NCBI GenBank assembly: GCA_002418265.1
Contig: DIDS01000020.1
Span: 330,512 to 394,511 of the forward strand
Direction: 5' to 3'
DNA length: 64,000 bases
Source of the DNA: Acidimicrobiia bacterium UBA5794
GTDB lineage: Bacteria > Actinomycetota > Acidimicrobiia > Spongiisociales > UBA5794
Shown: piece by piece, positions 15,643 to 23,311 of the stretch
How the letters are laid out: every line of letters begins with the position of its first letter
Numbering within the stretch: the first letter of the stretch is position 1
The notes under the pieces: generated by a model
What the model saw: only the letters and a program-made list of their open reading frames with translations
Databases searched by the model: none
What the model was told of the DNA's origin: nothing
Position numbers and translations under genes: made by a program

Positions 15643-18032
15643 AACTGACTCGCTCGTGGATTGATGATTTCGTGTCCGTTCCCACCGATGACCCCGTCGA
15701 ACTGCTTGAGGCCTTCGAAAGGCTTGGCCACGAGATCGAAGCGTGGCACCCCATCGAGCCAGCATTCCGTGGCGTTGTCGTTGGAAAGGTTCTTGACGTG
15801 GCACCCCACCCAAATGCTGACAAGGTACGTGTGACACAGGTCGATGTCGGATCCGAGACACTCGAGATCATTTGTGGAGCATGGAACTTCGAAGCGGGTG
15901 CCGTTGTCCCCGTCGCCGTGCCCGGTGCGGTTCTGGGGGAAGACTTCGAGATCACTCGCCGCGAGATCAGGGGCGTGGTGTCCAACGGAATGATCTGTTC
16001 CGAGATCGAACTCGGACTCGGCGATGAGGCTGACGGGATCATGGTTCTCAACGATGACTACCCCGCGTCGGCTGACGCTATCGGCGAGAATTTTGCGGAG
16101 TTCATGGGTCTCCCTGACATCTTCTACGAAATCAATGTGACCCCCAACAGACCGGACTGCCTCTCCGTGTACGGGCTATGCCGGGATTTGGCAGCGCTGT
16201 ATCAGGTCCCCATCCGCGATCAGAACATCTCGGTTGATGCATCGGGGGAACCCAACGATGTCGAGGTGACCATCGAGGTTCCCGAACTCTGTGGCCGCTT
16301 CGCGGGACGCCGAGTGAGGGGAATCACTGTTGGAGCCTCACCTCATTGGATCCGCTGGCGACTCACGCAGGCCGGCGTCCGGCCCATCTCGAACGTGGTG
16401 GATGCGTCCAATTATGCAATGATCGAATACGGCTATCCGACCCATGCCTTCGACGTCGACCGCCTCGGCACAACCATCTCGGTGCGGCTCGCCACGGAGG
16501 GGGAGTCGATTGTGACGCTCGATGACCAGGAGCGCACCCTCACTTCACGAGACCTCGTTGTCACGGATGGTTCACAACCTGTCGCCATTGGCGGCGTCAT
16601 GGGTGGCGCATCCACCGAGGTACATGATGGAACCACGGACGTCTTCATTGAGGCGGCCTACTGGGATCCGGCGACCATCCTTGTGTCGTCCAAGCGCCTC
16701 GATCTGCGAAGTGAAGCATCCAAGCGGTTCGAGCGCGGTGCCGATCCTTCCTTCTGCCCGAAGGGAGCGGACCGAGTCGCCCAACTACTGACCGACATCG
16801 CAGGGGGTGTTCCTGCCCCCGACCCTGTGGATGTCAACCCGGCAGACGTTCAACCGTGGACGATCACGTATCCACTCAGCGAAACGGAACGAATCCTCGG
16901 TGTGGCACTTGATGCCGAGACGACAACCGATCTCCTGGGGCGCTTGTCGTTCGTGGTGTCGGGGACAGATCCCCTCACGGTCACGGTTCCCACGCGGCGA
17001 CCCGATGTGCAGAGACCCGTCGACCTCGTCGAGGAGATTGCGCGCCTTCACGGATTTGCCGACATCCCGGACTCGGTACCAAGCGGACCCGGTGGTGGAC
17101 TGCCGTACGAGGAGCGGCGTCTTCGGCGAATCCGCGAGGTGATGGTGGGTGCTGGCTATTTCCAGACGATGACCTTCTCCTTCATCGGAGACACCGACCT
17201 CGACAAGCTGGCTCTCCCTGAGGGTCATGTTGCACGTTCGGGGATTGCGGTGGTCAACCCACTCAACGACACCGAAGGTGTGATGCGTACCACACTGCTG
17301 CCCGGCATGCTCAAGGCCGCGGCGTCTGCACTCGGCCGAGGGGTTGGTGAGTCGCGCCTCTTTGAGATCGGCAAGGTGTTTCTCTCGGGTGGTGCCAAGC
17401 TCCCTGACCAGCCCGATCGGCTCGGGCTCATTCTCGCTGGTCGCACCACAGCCACATGGGACGTGCCATCGTCCGAGTTCACGATCTACGACGCGACCGG
17501 AACATGGGAAGTCCTCTCCACGGCGTTGAATATCCCCGATGCGTCGCTGCGGCAGGCATCGGCCCCGATCTTCCATCCCGGTCGATGTGCCGAAGTGCTC
17601 ATCGGAGACGTGGTGGTCGGCACGTTGGGTGAGGTCCACCCTTCGGTGGCGCGATCGTTCGGACTCCACGGACGAGTGGTCGCTGGCGAGATCGATCTTG
17701 CCGAGCTCCTGATCGATCGTGGGCCGTGGCAATACAAATCTCCCAGCATCTTTCCGCCTTCCATCTTCGATATGGCGTTCATCGTCAATGGTGCTGTGCC
17801 GGGGGCCTCGGTTGTCGCGGCCAGCGCCGTGTCAAATCTCATTGAGCGGTCGGACATCTTTGACGTGTTCGAAGACGATTCGATTGGTGCAGGCAAGAAA
17901 TCGATCGCGATCAGGTTCACGCTGAGAGCCACCGACCGGACGCTGACCGACCAAGAGGTGGCGCCGATTCGCAAGCAGATCGCAGAGGCGGTGGCTGATT
18001 CGGTCGGTGGAGAGTTGCGGGGCGAACTCTGA
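15639..18032 (+). CDS. pheT: Phenylalanyl-tRNA synthetase beta subunit
   Basis: This is the 797-residue structural and editing subunit. Domains in order are the N-terminal helix-strand, the EMAP-like tRNA-binding domain (VVGKVLDVAPHPNADKVRVTQVDVG), the B3/B4 editing region (VTPNRPDCLSVYGLCRDLAAL), the B5 domain, the inactive class II core (YFQTMTFSFIG) and the C-terminal ferredoxin-like anticodon-binding domain (FPPSIFDMAFIV to the end). The length is complete. Its TGA is overlapped by a CTG that may start the downstream glycosylase gene. Confidence 0.95.
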   Translation: MKLTRSWIDDFVSVPTDDPVELLEAFERLGHEIEAWHPIEPAFRGVVVGKVLDVAPHPNADKVRVTQVDVGSETLEIICGAWNFEAGAVVPVAVPGAVLGEDFEITRREIRGVVSNGMICSEIELGLGDEADGIMVLNDDYPASADAIGENFAEFMGLPDIFYEINVTPNRPDCLSVYGLCRDLAALYQVPIRDQNISVDASGEPNDVEVTIEVPELCGRFAGRRVRGITVGASPHWIRWRLTQAGVRPISNVVDASNYAMIEYGYPTHAFDVDRLGTTISVRLATEGESIVTLDDQERTLTSRDLVVTDGSQPVAIGGVMGGASTEVHDGTTDVFIEAAYWDPATILVSSKRLDLRSEASKRFERGADPSFCPKGADRVAQLLTDIAGGVPAPDPVDVNPADVQPWTITYPLSETERILGVALDAETTTDLLGRLSFVVSGTDPLTVTVPTRRPDVQRPVDLVEEIARLHGFADIPDSVPSGPGGGLPYEERRLRRIREVMVGAGYFQTMTFSFIGDTDLDKLALPEGHVARSGIAVVNPLNDTEGVMRTTLLPGMLKAAASALGRGVGESRLFEIGKVFLSGGAKLPDQPDRLGLILAGRTTATWDVPSSEFTIYDATGTWEVLSTALNIPDASLRQASAPIFHPGRCAEVLIGDVVVGTLGEVHPSVARSFGLHGRVVAGEIDLAELLIDRGPWQYKSPSIFPPSIFDMAFIVNGAVPGASVVAASAVSNLIERSDIFDVFEDDSIGAGKKSIAIRFTLRATDRTLTDQEVAPIRKQIAEAVADSVGGELRGEL

Positions 18033-18055
18033 GACCGAGTGAGATCGCGTCGCTC

Positions 18056-18586
18056 TTGAGTGGCACACCACCCGAGTGTGCCATCGCTCTTCTGGGATCC
18101 ACGGTCACGTCCAGAATCGATGGAAAAAGGGTATCGGTGCGTCTCACCGAGGTTGAGGCCTACGGAGGTCGCTCCGATCCTGCGAGTCACGCCTTCGGTC
18201 GAAGGACCGACCGCAATGATCCGATGTGGGGTCCACCCGGAACGCTCTACGTGTATCGGTCCTACGGCATCCACTGGTGCGCCAACATCGTCGTTGGACC
18301 CGAGGATGAACCCAATGCAGTGTTGATGCGTGGGGGAGTGGTGACACTCGGGCTTGCAACGGTTCACGAGCGGCGTGGCAGGACGACACACCTTGTTGAT
18401 GGTCCCGGGAAACTCGGTCAGGCCCTGGGGTTGACCGGTGAGCTCTCGGGAACGAACACATGGAGCGGTCCATTGCGTCTCGATGGTCCGCTCGGCTCGG
18501 TTGCCGAGTGGGAGGCGACACCAAGGATCGGAATCTCCAAGGCCGTCGATATCCCGTGGAGATTCCGCGTGACCACCGAGAGATGA
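18056..18586 (+). CDS. mpg: DNA-3-methyladenine glycosylase (AAG/MPG family), start uncertain
   Basis: This base-excision enzyme removes alkylated purines. RLTEVEAYGGRSDPASHAFGRRTDRN carries the catalytic Glu and active-site residues, GPPGTLYVYRSYGIHWCANIV is the DNA-intercalation and binding core, and DGPGKLGQALGL is also conserved. From TTG 18056 the protein has 176 residues, short at the N-terminus for this family. The same frame extends upstream to a CTG at 18029 that overlaps the pheT stop (CTGA), with GGGG 6 bases before it, adding RPSEIASL. No ATG or GTG is available. mpg next to tyrS is also the mycobacterial order. Confidence 0.85.
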   Translation: MSGTPPECAIALLGSTVTSRIDGKRVSVRLTEVEAYGGRSDPASHAFGRRTDRNDPMWGPPGTLYVYRSYGIHWCANIVVGPEDEPNAVLMRGGVVTLGLATVHERRGRTTHLVDGPGKLGQALGLTGELSGTNTWSGPLRLDGPLGSVAEWEATPRIGISKAVDIPWRFRVTTER

Positions 18587-18597
18587 CGAGGCTGGTC

Positions 18598-18603
18598 TAC
18601 GCT
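18598..18603 (+). promoter_or_regulatory. -10 box (TACGCT) of a leaderless tyrS promoter
   Basis: TACGCT lies 8 bases before the tyrS ATG; no Shine-Dalgarno sequence separates them. It is identical in sequence and position to the boxes before def, pafA and the GNAT gene. Confidence 0.6.
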
Positions 18604-18611
18604 TCCTTGCC

Positions 18612-19820
18612 ATGTCAACCCCAGCCGAACAGTTCGACCACATCACGAGAACCGTCGATGTCGCGCTCCCGGAAGGAGCATTGCTCTCCCAGCTCGAACG
18701 CTCGGTTGAAACCGGCGTTCCGCTTCGCGTCAAACTCGGTGTCGACCCGACCGCACCCGATGTGACGCTCGGATGGGCGGTCGTTTTCGACCTGCTGCGT
18801 CGCTTCCAGGAGATGGGTCACACCGCCGTTCTCATTCTCGGGGATTTCACCGCGCAGGTCGGTGATCCGTCTGGGAAGTCCTCAACCCGCAAACGCCTGA
18901 CCGATGCTGAGGTGAACGCCTACGCCGAGCATTGCCTTCCGACGATCAAGTCGCTGCTCCTTGAGGAGAATCTTGAGATTCGCCGCAACTCCGAGTGGCT
19001 CGGTGCGATGGATATGGCAGATGTTCTCAAGATGACGGCAAGCGTGACGGTCTCCCGGCTCATGGACCGAGAAGACTTCGCAGCTCGCTACCGGGCGAAC
19101 GAGCCGATATCGCTGATCGAGTTCATGTATCCACTTCTCCAGGCGACCGATTCGGTCGCCGTCGAGGCCGATGTGGAGATCGGAGGGAACGACCAACTGC
19201 TCAACCTTCTCATGGGGAGAGAGCTCCAGGAGCAGGCAGGGCAGCGTCCCCAGTCGGTTGTGACCGTTCCGCTCCTTGTGGGCACCGACGGGGCCATGAA
19301 GATGTCCCAGTCGATCGGTAACTACATCTCGGTGCGGGAAGATGCTGACGAGATGTTCGGAAAGACGATGTCGATTCCCGATGAACTCATGCCCCAGTGG
19401 TTCCGATTGGCTGCTGGATCTCCGTTGGAAGAGGTTGCCGCGATCGAGGCCGGACTCCGTGATGGATCGCTCCATCCCGGGGAGCAGAAACGTCTTCTTG
19501 GACGCCGGATCGTCGAGCGATATCACGGTGAGGGATCGGGTGAAGCGGCTGAGGCGGCGTTCGACCGGGTATTCCGTGAAGGGGGGATTCCGGAGGAGGT
19601 GCCCGTTGCTGGACTCGGGGCGGGTGATGAGATTTGGCTCCCGGGCGCGCTCTGTGACGCCGGGCTCGTCGCATCAAACAGCGAAGGCAGACGAATGCTG
19701 GAACAGGGTGCTGTCAAGATCGACGGCAAGCGCCAAGACGACGAGACGGTGCCGAGATCAGCGATCGTCGGCACCGTCGTTCAGGTCGGGAAACGAAGAT
19801 TTGTCCGTTTTGTGGATTGA
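18612..19820 (+). CDS. tyrS: Tyrosyl-tRNA synthetase with altered HIGH motif
   Basis: TyrRS charges tRNA(Tyr). The 402-residue protein has the class I fold: LGVDPTAPD, GDFTAQVGDPSGK, the Tyr/tRNA region SLIEFMYPLLQATD, GGNDQLLNLL, the KMSKS-type loop KMSQS and a C-terminal S4-like domain (GRRMLEQGAVKIDGKR). At the HIGH position the sequence reads TLGW (residues 52-55), replacing both histidines that normally stabilise the ATP transition state. The rest of the protein is well conserved, so it is probably active and essential; no second tyrS is in the window. Confidence 0.9.
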   Translation: MSTPAEQFDHITRTVDVALPEGALLSQLERSVETGVPLRVKLGVDPTAPDVTLGWAVVFDLLRRFQEMGHTAVLILGDFTAQVGDPSGKSSTRKRLTDAEVNAYAEHCLPTIKSLLLEENLEIRRNSEWLGAMDMADVLKMTASVTVSRLMDREDFAARYRANEPISLIEFMYPLLQATDSVAVEADVEIGGNDQLLNLLMGRELQEQAGQRPQSVVTVPLLVGTDGAMKMSQSIGNYISVREDADEMFGKTMSIPDELMPQWFRLAAGSPLEEVAAIEAGLRDGSLHPGEQKRLLGRRIVERYHGEGSGEAAEAAFDRVFREGGIPEEVPVAGLGAGDEIWLPGALCDAGLVASNSEGRRMLEQGAVKIDGKRQDDETVPRSAIVGTVVQVGKRRFVRFVD

Positions 19821-19858
19821 ACGGAAGAACGCACGTCTTTTTATCTACTGTCGCTGCG

Positions 19859-20767
19859 TTATCCGACGAGTCCGTTGTCCTTGAGCCAGTTGGTTGCCAC
19901 CTGGGCGGGATCATCGCCGACATAGCCAACCAAACGGTTCATCTCCGTGAGACCCTCCGTCGTCAGCTTGACGCTCACCGCGTTGAGGACGGTTTCGATC
20001 TCGTCCCCGTATTCCTCAACGATCGACGTGGCGATCACAGGAACAACGCTCTCGGCTGGTTGGAGGCCCTTGTCGTCGTTGAGCAGCACAAAATCCTCCG
20101 CAGCAATCACACCATCCGTCGTGAAGAGCACCCCCACGTCGATCTCGCCCTCCTTGAGTGCGGACACGGTCAACGATCCACCGGCATCGAGGGGCCTGAA
20201 CGCGGCGAAAGTCAAACCGTAGGTGTCCTGAAGTCCGATCAAACAGAACTCCCGATCGGGACACTCGGGGGGTCCTCCCAGGACCAGGGATCCATTGGCT
20301 GCAGCGAGATCGCTGACGTTGACCGCACCGAGAGAATCTGCCGTTTCTCTCGTGACAACGAATCCGTTCTTGTCCTGGGCGGGCGCCGGTTCAAGGACGG
20401 AGATTCCCTTGGGGGCCCAGGCAGCACGCAGCGCCTCGGTGGTCGCCTCGACGTCCGAAGTCGCCTCCCCTCCAAGGTAGGTCAATGCCGAGCCGACGTA
20501 TTCGGGTACAAGATGAAGTTCGCCCGCTTCAAGAGCTGGTGCGTAGACATTTCTCGTTCCGACGTTGAACTTGCGTTCGACCGGAAAATCCTTGGCTTCG
20601 AGGGCTTGGGCGTAGATCTCGGCGATCAGTTCGGATTCACCAAAGTTCGCAGATCCGATCACGATCGTGGTTCCATCTTTTGAGCCACCACCCGATGAGC
20701 ATGCTGTGGCAACAAGCGCCACAACGATGAACATCGCCCCGATGGCCCGATTGCGGAATATCCGCAT
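19859..20767 (-). CDS. Osmoprotectant (glycine betaine/choline-type) ABC transporter substrate-binding lipoprotein
   Basis: This is an OpuAC/OsmF-family solute-binding protein. The N-terminus has a basic start, a hydrophobic stretch and the lipobox VATACSS, so it is a membrane-anchored lipoprotein. IVIGSANFGESELIAEIYAQALE and the ELHLVPEYVGSALTYL segment are typical of quaternary-amine-binding proteins. The ATG at 20767 has AAGGGAGA 6 bases upstream; an earlier in-frame start was rejected. The 302-residue length is normal. The gene follows the second permease by 94 bases and converges with tyrS. The actual ligand is not determined. Confidence 0.88.
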   Translation of the reverse strand: MRIFRNRAIGAMFIVVALVATACSSGGGSKDGTTIVIGSANFGESELIAEIYAQALEAKDFPVERKFNVGTRNVYAPALEAGELHLVPEYVGSALTYLGGEATSDVEATTEALRAAWAPKGISVLEPAPAQDKNGFVVTRETADSLGAVNVSDLAAANGSLVLGGPPECPDREFCLIGLQDTYGLTFAAFRPLDAGGSLTVSALKEGEIDVGVLFTTDGVIAAEDFVLLNDDKGLQPAESVVPVIATSIVEEYGDEIETVLNAVSVKLTTEGLTEMNRLVGYVGDDPAQVATNWLKDNGLVG

Positions 20768-20861
20768 GGGTTCTCCCTTCACATGGGTTGTCCGTGTTTC
20801 GTGCCGCTTCGATGGCGACGACGTAAACGGTACCGGTCGTGGAATCTGTCCCTGACGATCG

Positions 20862-21563
20862 CTACACCGTGCTACGGGTCAACTGCTCGCTGTGATAGCG
20901 ACGCCGTACCAGACGCTCCGCAAGCGAAAAGAGCAGCTCGGTTGCCACCGCAAGGACCGCCACGAGCAACCCACCCGCAAAGACCTCCACAAGATCCTGC
21001 GTGGCGAATCCATCGATGATGTAACGCCCGAGTCCTCCCCAGGCAACCAAGGCACCAAGCGTGGCTGTCGCGACCACCTGAACGGCAGCAACACGAGCAC
21101 CGACCAACATGATGGGCATCGCAAGAGGAATCTCCACACCTGTCATCACCTGTCGATTCGTCATGCCCATGCCCTCCGCCGCTTCCACCGTTGCCTGGTC
21201 CACCCCAGAGATCCCCGCATGGGTATTCGAGAACAGCGGTGGGATGGCAAGGAAGAGAAGTGCCAGCAATGTCGGCCAAAAGCCAAGTCCGAGCCCCATC
21301 CTGATCGTGATCGGCAGCGCCACTGCAATGACCCCAAACGACGGTATCGCTCGAGCGAGGTTGACGATGCCCACGACAAACGTTTCCCCCATTCTCCGAT
21401 GCGCGAGATAAACAGCGATGGGAACCGCTATCGCTGTTGCGATCACCATCGCCAACACCGACATCTGGACGTGCTCCCAGACTCGGTTCGGGACCCCGTT
21501 GGAACCCGTCCAGTTGACAGGATCGGCGAACCAAGCGACGACGTCGCCCACGAATTGGCTCAT
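20862..21563 (-). CDS. Osmoprotectant ABC transporter permease (second)
   Basis: This is a 233-residue inner-membrane subunit with about five or six hydrophobic segments. The EAA loop EAAEGMGMTNRQVMTGVEIPLAMPIMLVG docks on the ATPase. Segment NLARAIPSFGVIAVALPI is characteristic of OpuBB/ProW-type permeases. The ATG at 21563 overlaps the stop of the first permease by 4 bases and has GAGGAGGA upstream. A GTG 24 bases further 5' was rejected because it lies before this ribosome-binding site. Confidence 0.88.
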   Translation of the reverse strand: MSQFVGDVVAWFADPVNWTGSNGVPNRVWEHVQMSVLAMVIATAIAVPIAVYLAHRRMGETFVVGIVNLARAIPSFGVIAVALPITIRMGLGLGFWPTLLALLFLAIPPLFSNTHAGISGVDQATVEAAEGMGMTNRQVMTGVEIPLAMPIMLVGARVAAVQVVATATLGALVAWGGLGRYIIDGFATQDLVEVFAGGLLVAVLAVATELLFSLAERLVRRRYHSEQLTRSTV

Positions 21564-22249
21564 CGGCCAATCCTCCTCGTGCGCCACGGAGTGAGTATTC
21601 GCTCCACTCCAACAAGGCTGAGGTCCGCCGTCACGGCAAGGGCAATCGACAGCACCGTGCCAACGAAGATCTGTGTCGTTCCGATGGGGCTTGAGAACGT
21701 TTGCAATCCGCGGTTGATGAAGTATCCGAGTCCGCCGAGACCGATCAGCGATGTGATGGTCACCAAGCCGATGATCGTCACCGTCGCGAGCCTGATGCCG
21801 GTGATGATCACAGGGAGCGCAAGGGGCAGCTCGATCCGCAGGAATCGGCCTCGACGGGAATATCCCATGGCGTCGGCAGCTTCGAGAACCTCAGACGGAA
21901 CCTCAACGATACCGGTCACCATGTTGCGCACGAGGATCAAGAGGGTGTATGAGACCAGACCGATCTCAGCCGTGAGAACCGAAAGACCGGTAAATGGCAC
22001 AAAGAATGTGAAAAGCGCGAGGCTCGGAATCGTGTAGAGCAAGCCAGCAACCCACGTGATGGGGGAATAGCTGCGTCGCCACCGCAGGGCAATCAGCGAC
22101 AGTCCCGCACTGATCAGCACGCCGATGCCCACGGCAATGACGGTGAGGACGATGTGTTCCACGGTGCGATCCCAGATGTTTGTGAGGTTGCGGCCGATCC
22201 AGTCCCACACGATGAGGGGCTGATTCGATGTCTGGGCGACCAGGCTCAT
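21560..22249 (-). CDS. Osmoprotectant ABC transporter permease (first)
   Basis: This 229-residue membrane protein is the paralogous partner of the downstream permease. It has LLYTIPSLALFTFFVPFTG, the EAA loop EAADAMGYSRRGRFLRIELPLALPVIITG and GLGGLGYFINRGLQ. Two different permease genes between one ATPase and one binding protein is the usual OpuB/OpuC/Osm layout. Ten bases separate it from the ATPase gene. Confidence 0.88.
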   Translation of the reverse strand: MSLVAQTSNQPLIVWDWIGRNLTNIWDRTVEHIVLTVIAVGIGVLISAGLSLIALRWRRSYSPITWVAGLLYTIPSLALFTFFVPFTGLSVLTAEIGLVSYTLLILVRNMVTGIVEVPSEVLEAADAMGYSRRGRFLRIELPLALPVIITGIRLATVTIIGLVTITSLIGLGGLGYFINRGLQTFSSPIGTTQIFVGTVLSIALAVTADLSLVGVERILTPWRTRRIGR

Positions 22250-22259
22250 TGGATGTTCT

Positions 22260-23228
22260 TCATTCCGTGAGCCGTCGATGGATCATGTCGATCGTGACAG
22301 TGCCGACACAGACATCTTCTGCGCACACCGCGACATCGCGGCCATTCCCCGACACGATCGCATCAAGTGCCTCCTTGAGGGTCGCCCCAACGTCAATGGC
22401 GGCCATACATTGGTCGGCGGCCGTCCCGGGGAGAGAGGGCTCGAGGAGCGATACATCGATCGGAAGCAAAGACAAACGCTTGATGGCTCGATCGCTCCCA
22501 AGGAAGTCCGCAACGAACTGGTTGGCAGGACGTGCAAGCAGCTCACCCGGAGTCCCGAACTGTTCGAGAATGCCCCCCGTGTTCAGAATGGCAATGCGAT
22601 CACCGACGAGGATTGCCTCGTCGATGTCGTGAGTGACAAAGACGATCGCCTTGTGGAGGCGTGATTGAAGGTCGAGCAGTTCACCCTGGAGGTGCCCTCG
22701 CACGACCGGATCGACCGCACCGAACGGCTCATCCATCAACAAGACCGGTGGATCAGCAGCAAGGGCTCTCGCCACACCGACGCGCTGTCTCTGTCCCCCA
22801 GACAGCTCCAATGGATAGCGCCCCAGAATCGACCGGTCGATGGCGACCAGATCCACCAACTCATCGATCCGCGACCCGATGTGGTCGGTGTCCCAACCAA
22901 GCAGCGAGGGGACCGTGGCGATGTTCTGACGCACGGTACGGTGAGGGAAAAGACCGACCTGTTGGATCACATATCCGATCGTACGGCGGAGCTCGTGCAC
23001 CGGAACCGTGCCAACATCAGAACCCGCAACCGTGATCGTCCCAGAGCTTGGTTCGATCAAACGGTTGATCATCCGAAGCGTGGTTGTCTTCCCGCACCCG
23101 GATGGTCCGACCAACGTCACGATCTCGCCGTCATCGACGGTGAGGCTGAGGTTGGTGACGGCGTCGTCGACCGATCCGACGAAACGTTTGCTCACGTCGT
23201 TGAGTGTGATCATTGGTGACTTTGACAC
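22260..23228 (-). CDS. Osmoprotectant ABC transporter ATP-binding protein
   Basis: This is an ABC ATPase of the OpuCA/ProV group. Walker A is GPSGCGKT, the Q-loop lies in IQQVGLFPH, the signature is LSGGQRQR, Walker B is VLLMDEPFGAVD and the switch His lies in FVTHDIDEA. The region after residue about 235 contains one CBS-like unit (LKEALDAIVSGNGRDVAVC), a module that senses ionic strength or nucleotides in related transporters. I chose GTG 23228, which lies 7 bases after a TAAGGT -10 box. ATG 23213, where homology begins, is the alternative. It is the first gene of a four-gene operon. Confidence 0.9.
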   Translation of the reverse strand: MSKSPMITLNDVSKRFVGSVDDAVTNLSLTVDDGEIVTLVGPSGCGKTTTLRMINRLIEPSSGTITVAGSDVGTVPVHELRRTIGYVIQQVGLFPHRTVRQNIATVPSLLGWDTDHIGSRIDELVDLVAIDRSILGRYPLELSGGQRQRVGVARALAADPPVLLMDEPFGAVDPVVRGHLQGELLDLQSRLHKAIVFVTHDIDEAILVGDRIAILNTGGILEQFGTPGELLARPANQFVADFLGSDRAIKRLSLLPIDVSLLEPSLPGTAADQCMAAIDVGATLKEALDAIVSGNGRDVAVCAEDVCVGTVTIDMIHRRLTE

Positions 23229-23235
23229 GAAGACC

Positions 23236-23241
23236 ACCTTA
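23236..23241 (-). promoter_or_regulatory. -10 box (TAAGGT) of the osmoprotectant transporter operon
   Basis: Read on the minus strand, TAAGGT lies 7 bases before a GTG that is in frame with the ATPase gene. This fits the leaderless pattern found elsewhere in the window. It is divergent to the promoter at 23297. Confidence 0.45.
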
Positions 23242-23296
23242 CGGTTGACCGGTACCGAGATCCGCCATTGGCATCATCCCGTCGTCTTGTCGGCGC

Positions 23297-23302
23297 TAGT
23301 GT
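23297..23302 (+). promoter_or_regulatory. -10 box (TAGTGT) of a leaderless promoter for the DUF389 gene
   Basis: TAGTGT lies 9 bases before the ATG at 23312; no ribosome-binding site is seen in between. Confidence 0.5.
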
Positions 23303-23311
23303 GCCTGCCTG

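Noticed and set aside
17486..18733. 415-codon minus-strand open frame over pheT, mpg and tyrS
   Set aside because: It crosses three real gene boundaries on the other strand and has no recognisable domain.
19821..19858. Bidirectional terminator between tyrS and the substrate-binding protein gene
   Set aside because: A TCTTTTTA run is present, but only a 4-bp stem (AAGA/TCTT) can be formed.
20892..22037. 381-codon plus-strand open frame
   Set aside because: It lies antisense to two clear ABC permease genes and is rich in His/Arg, typical of shadow frames.
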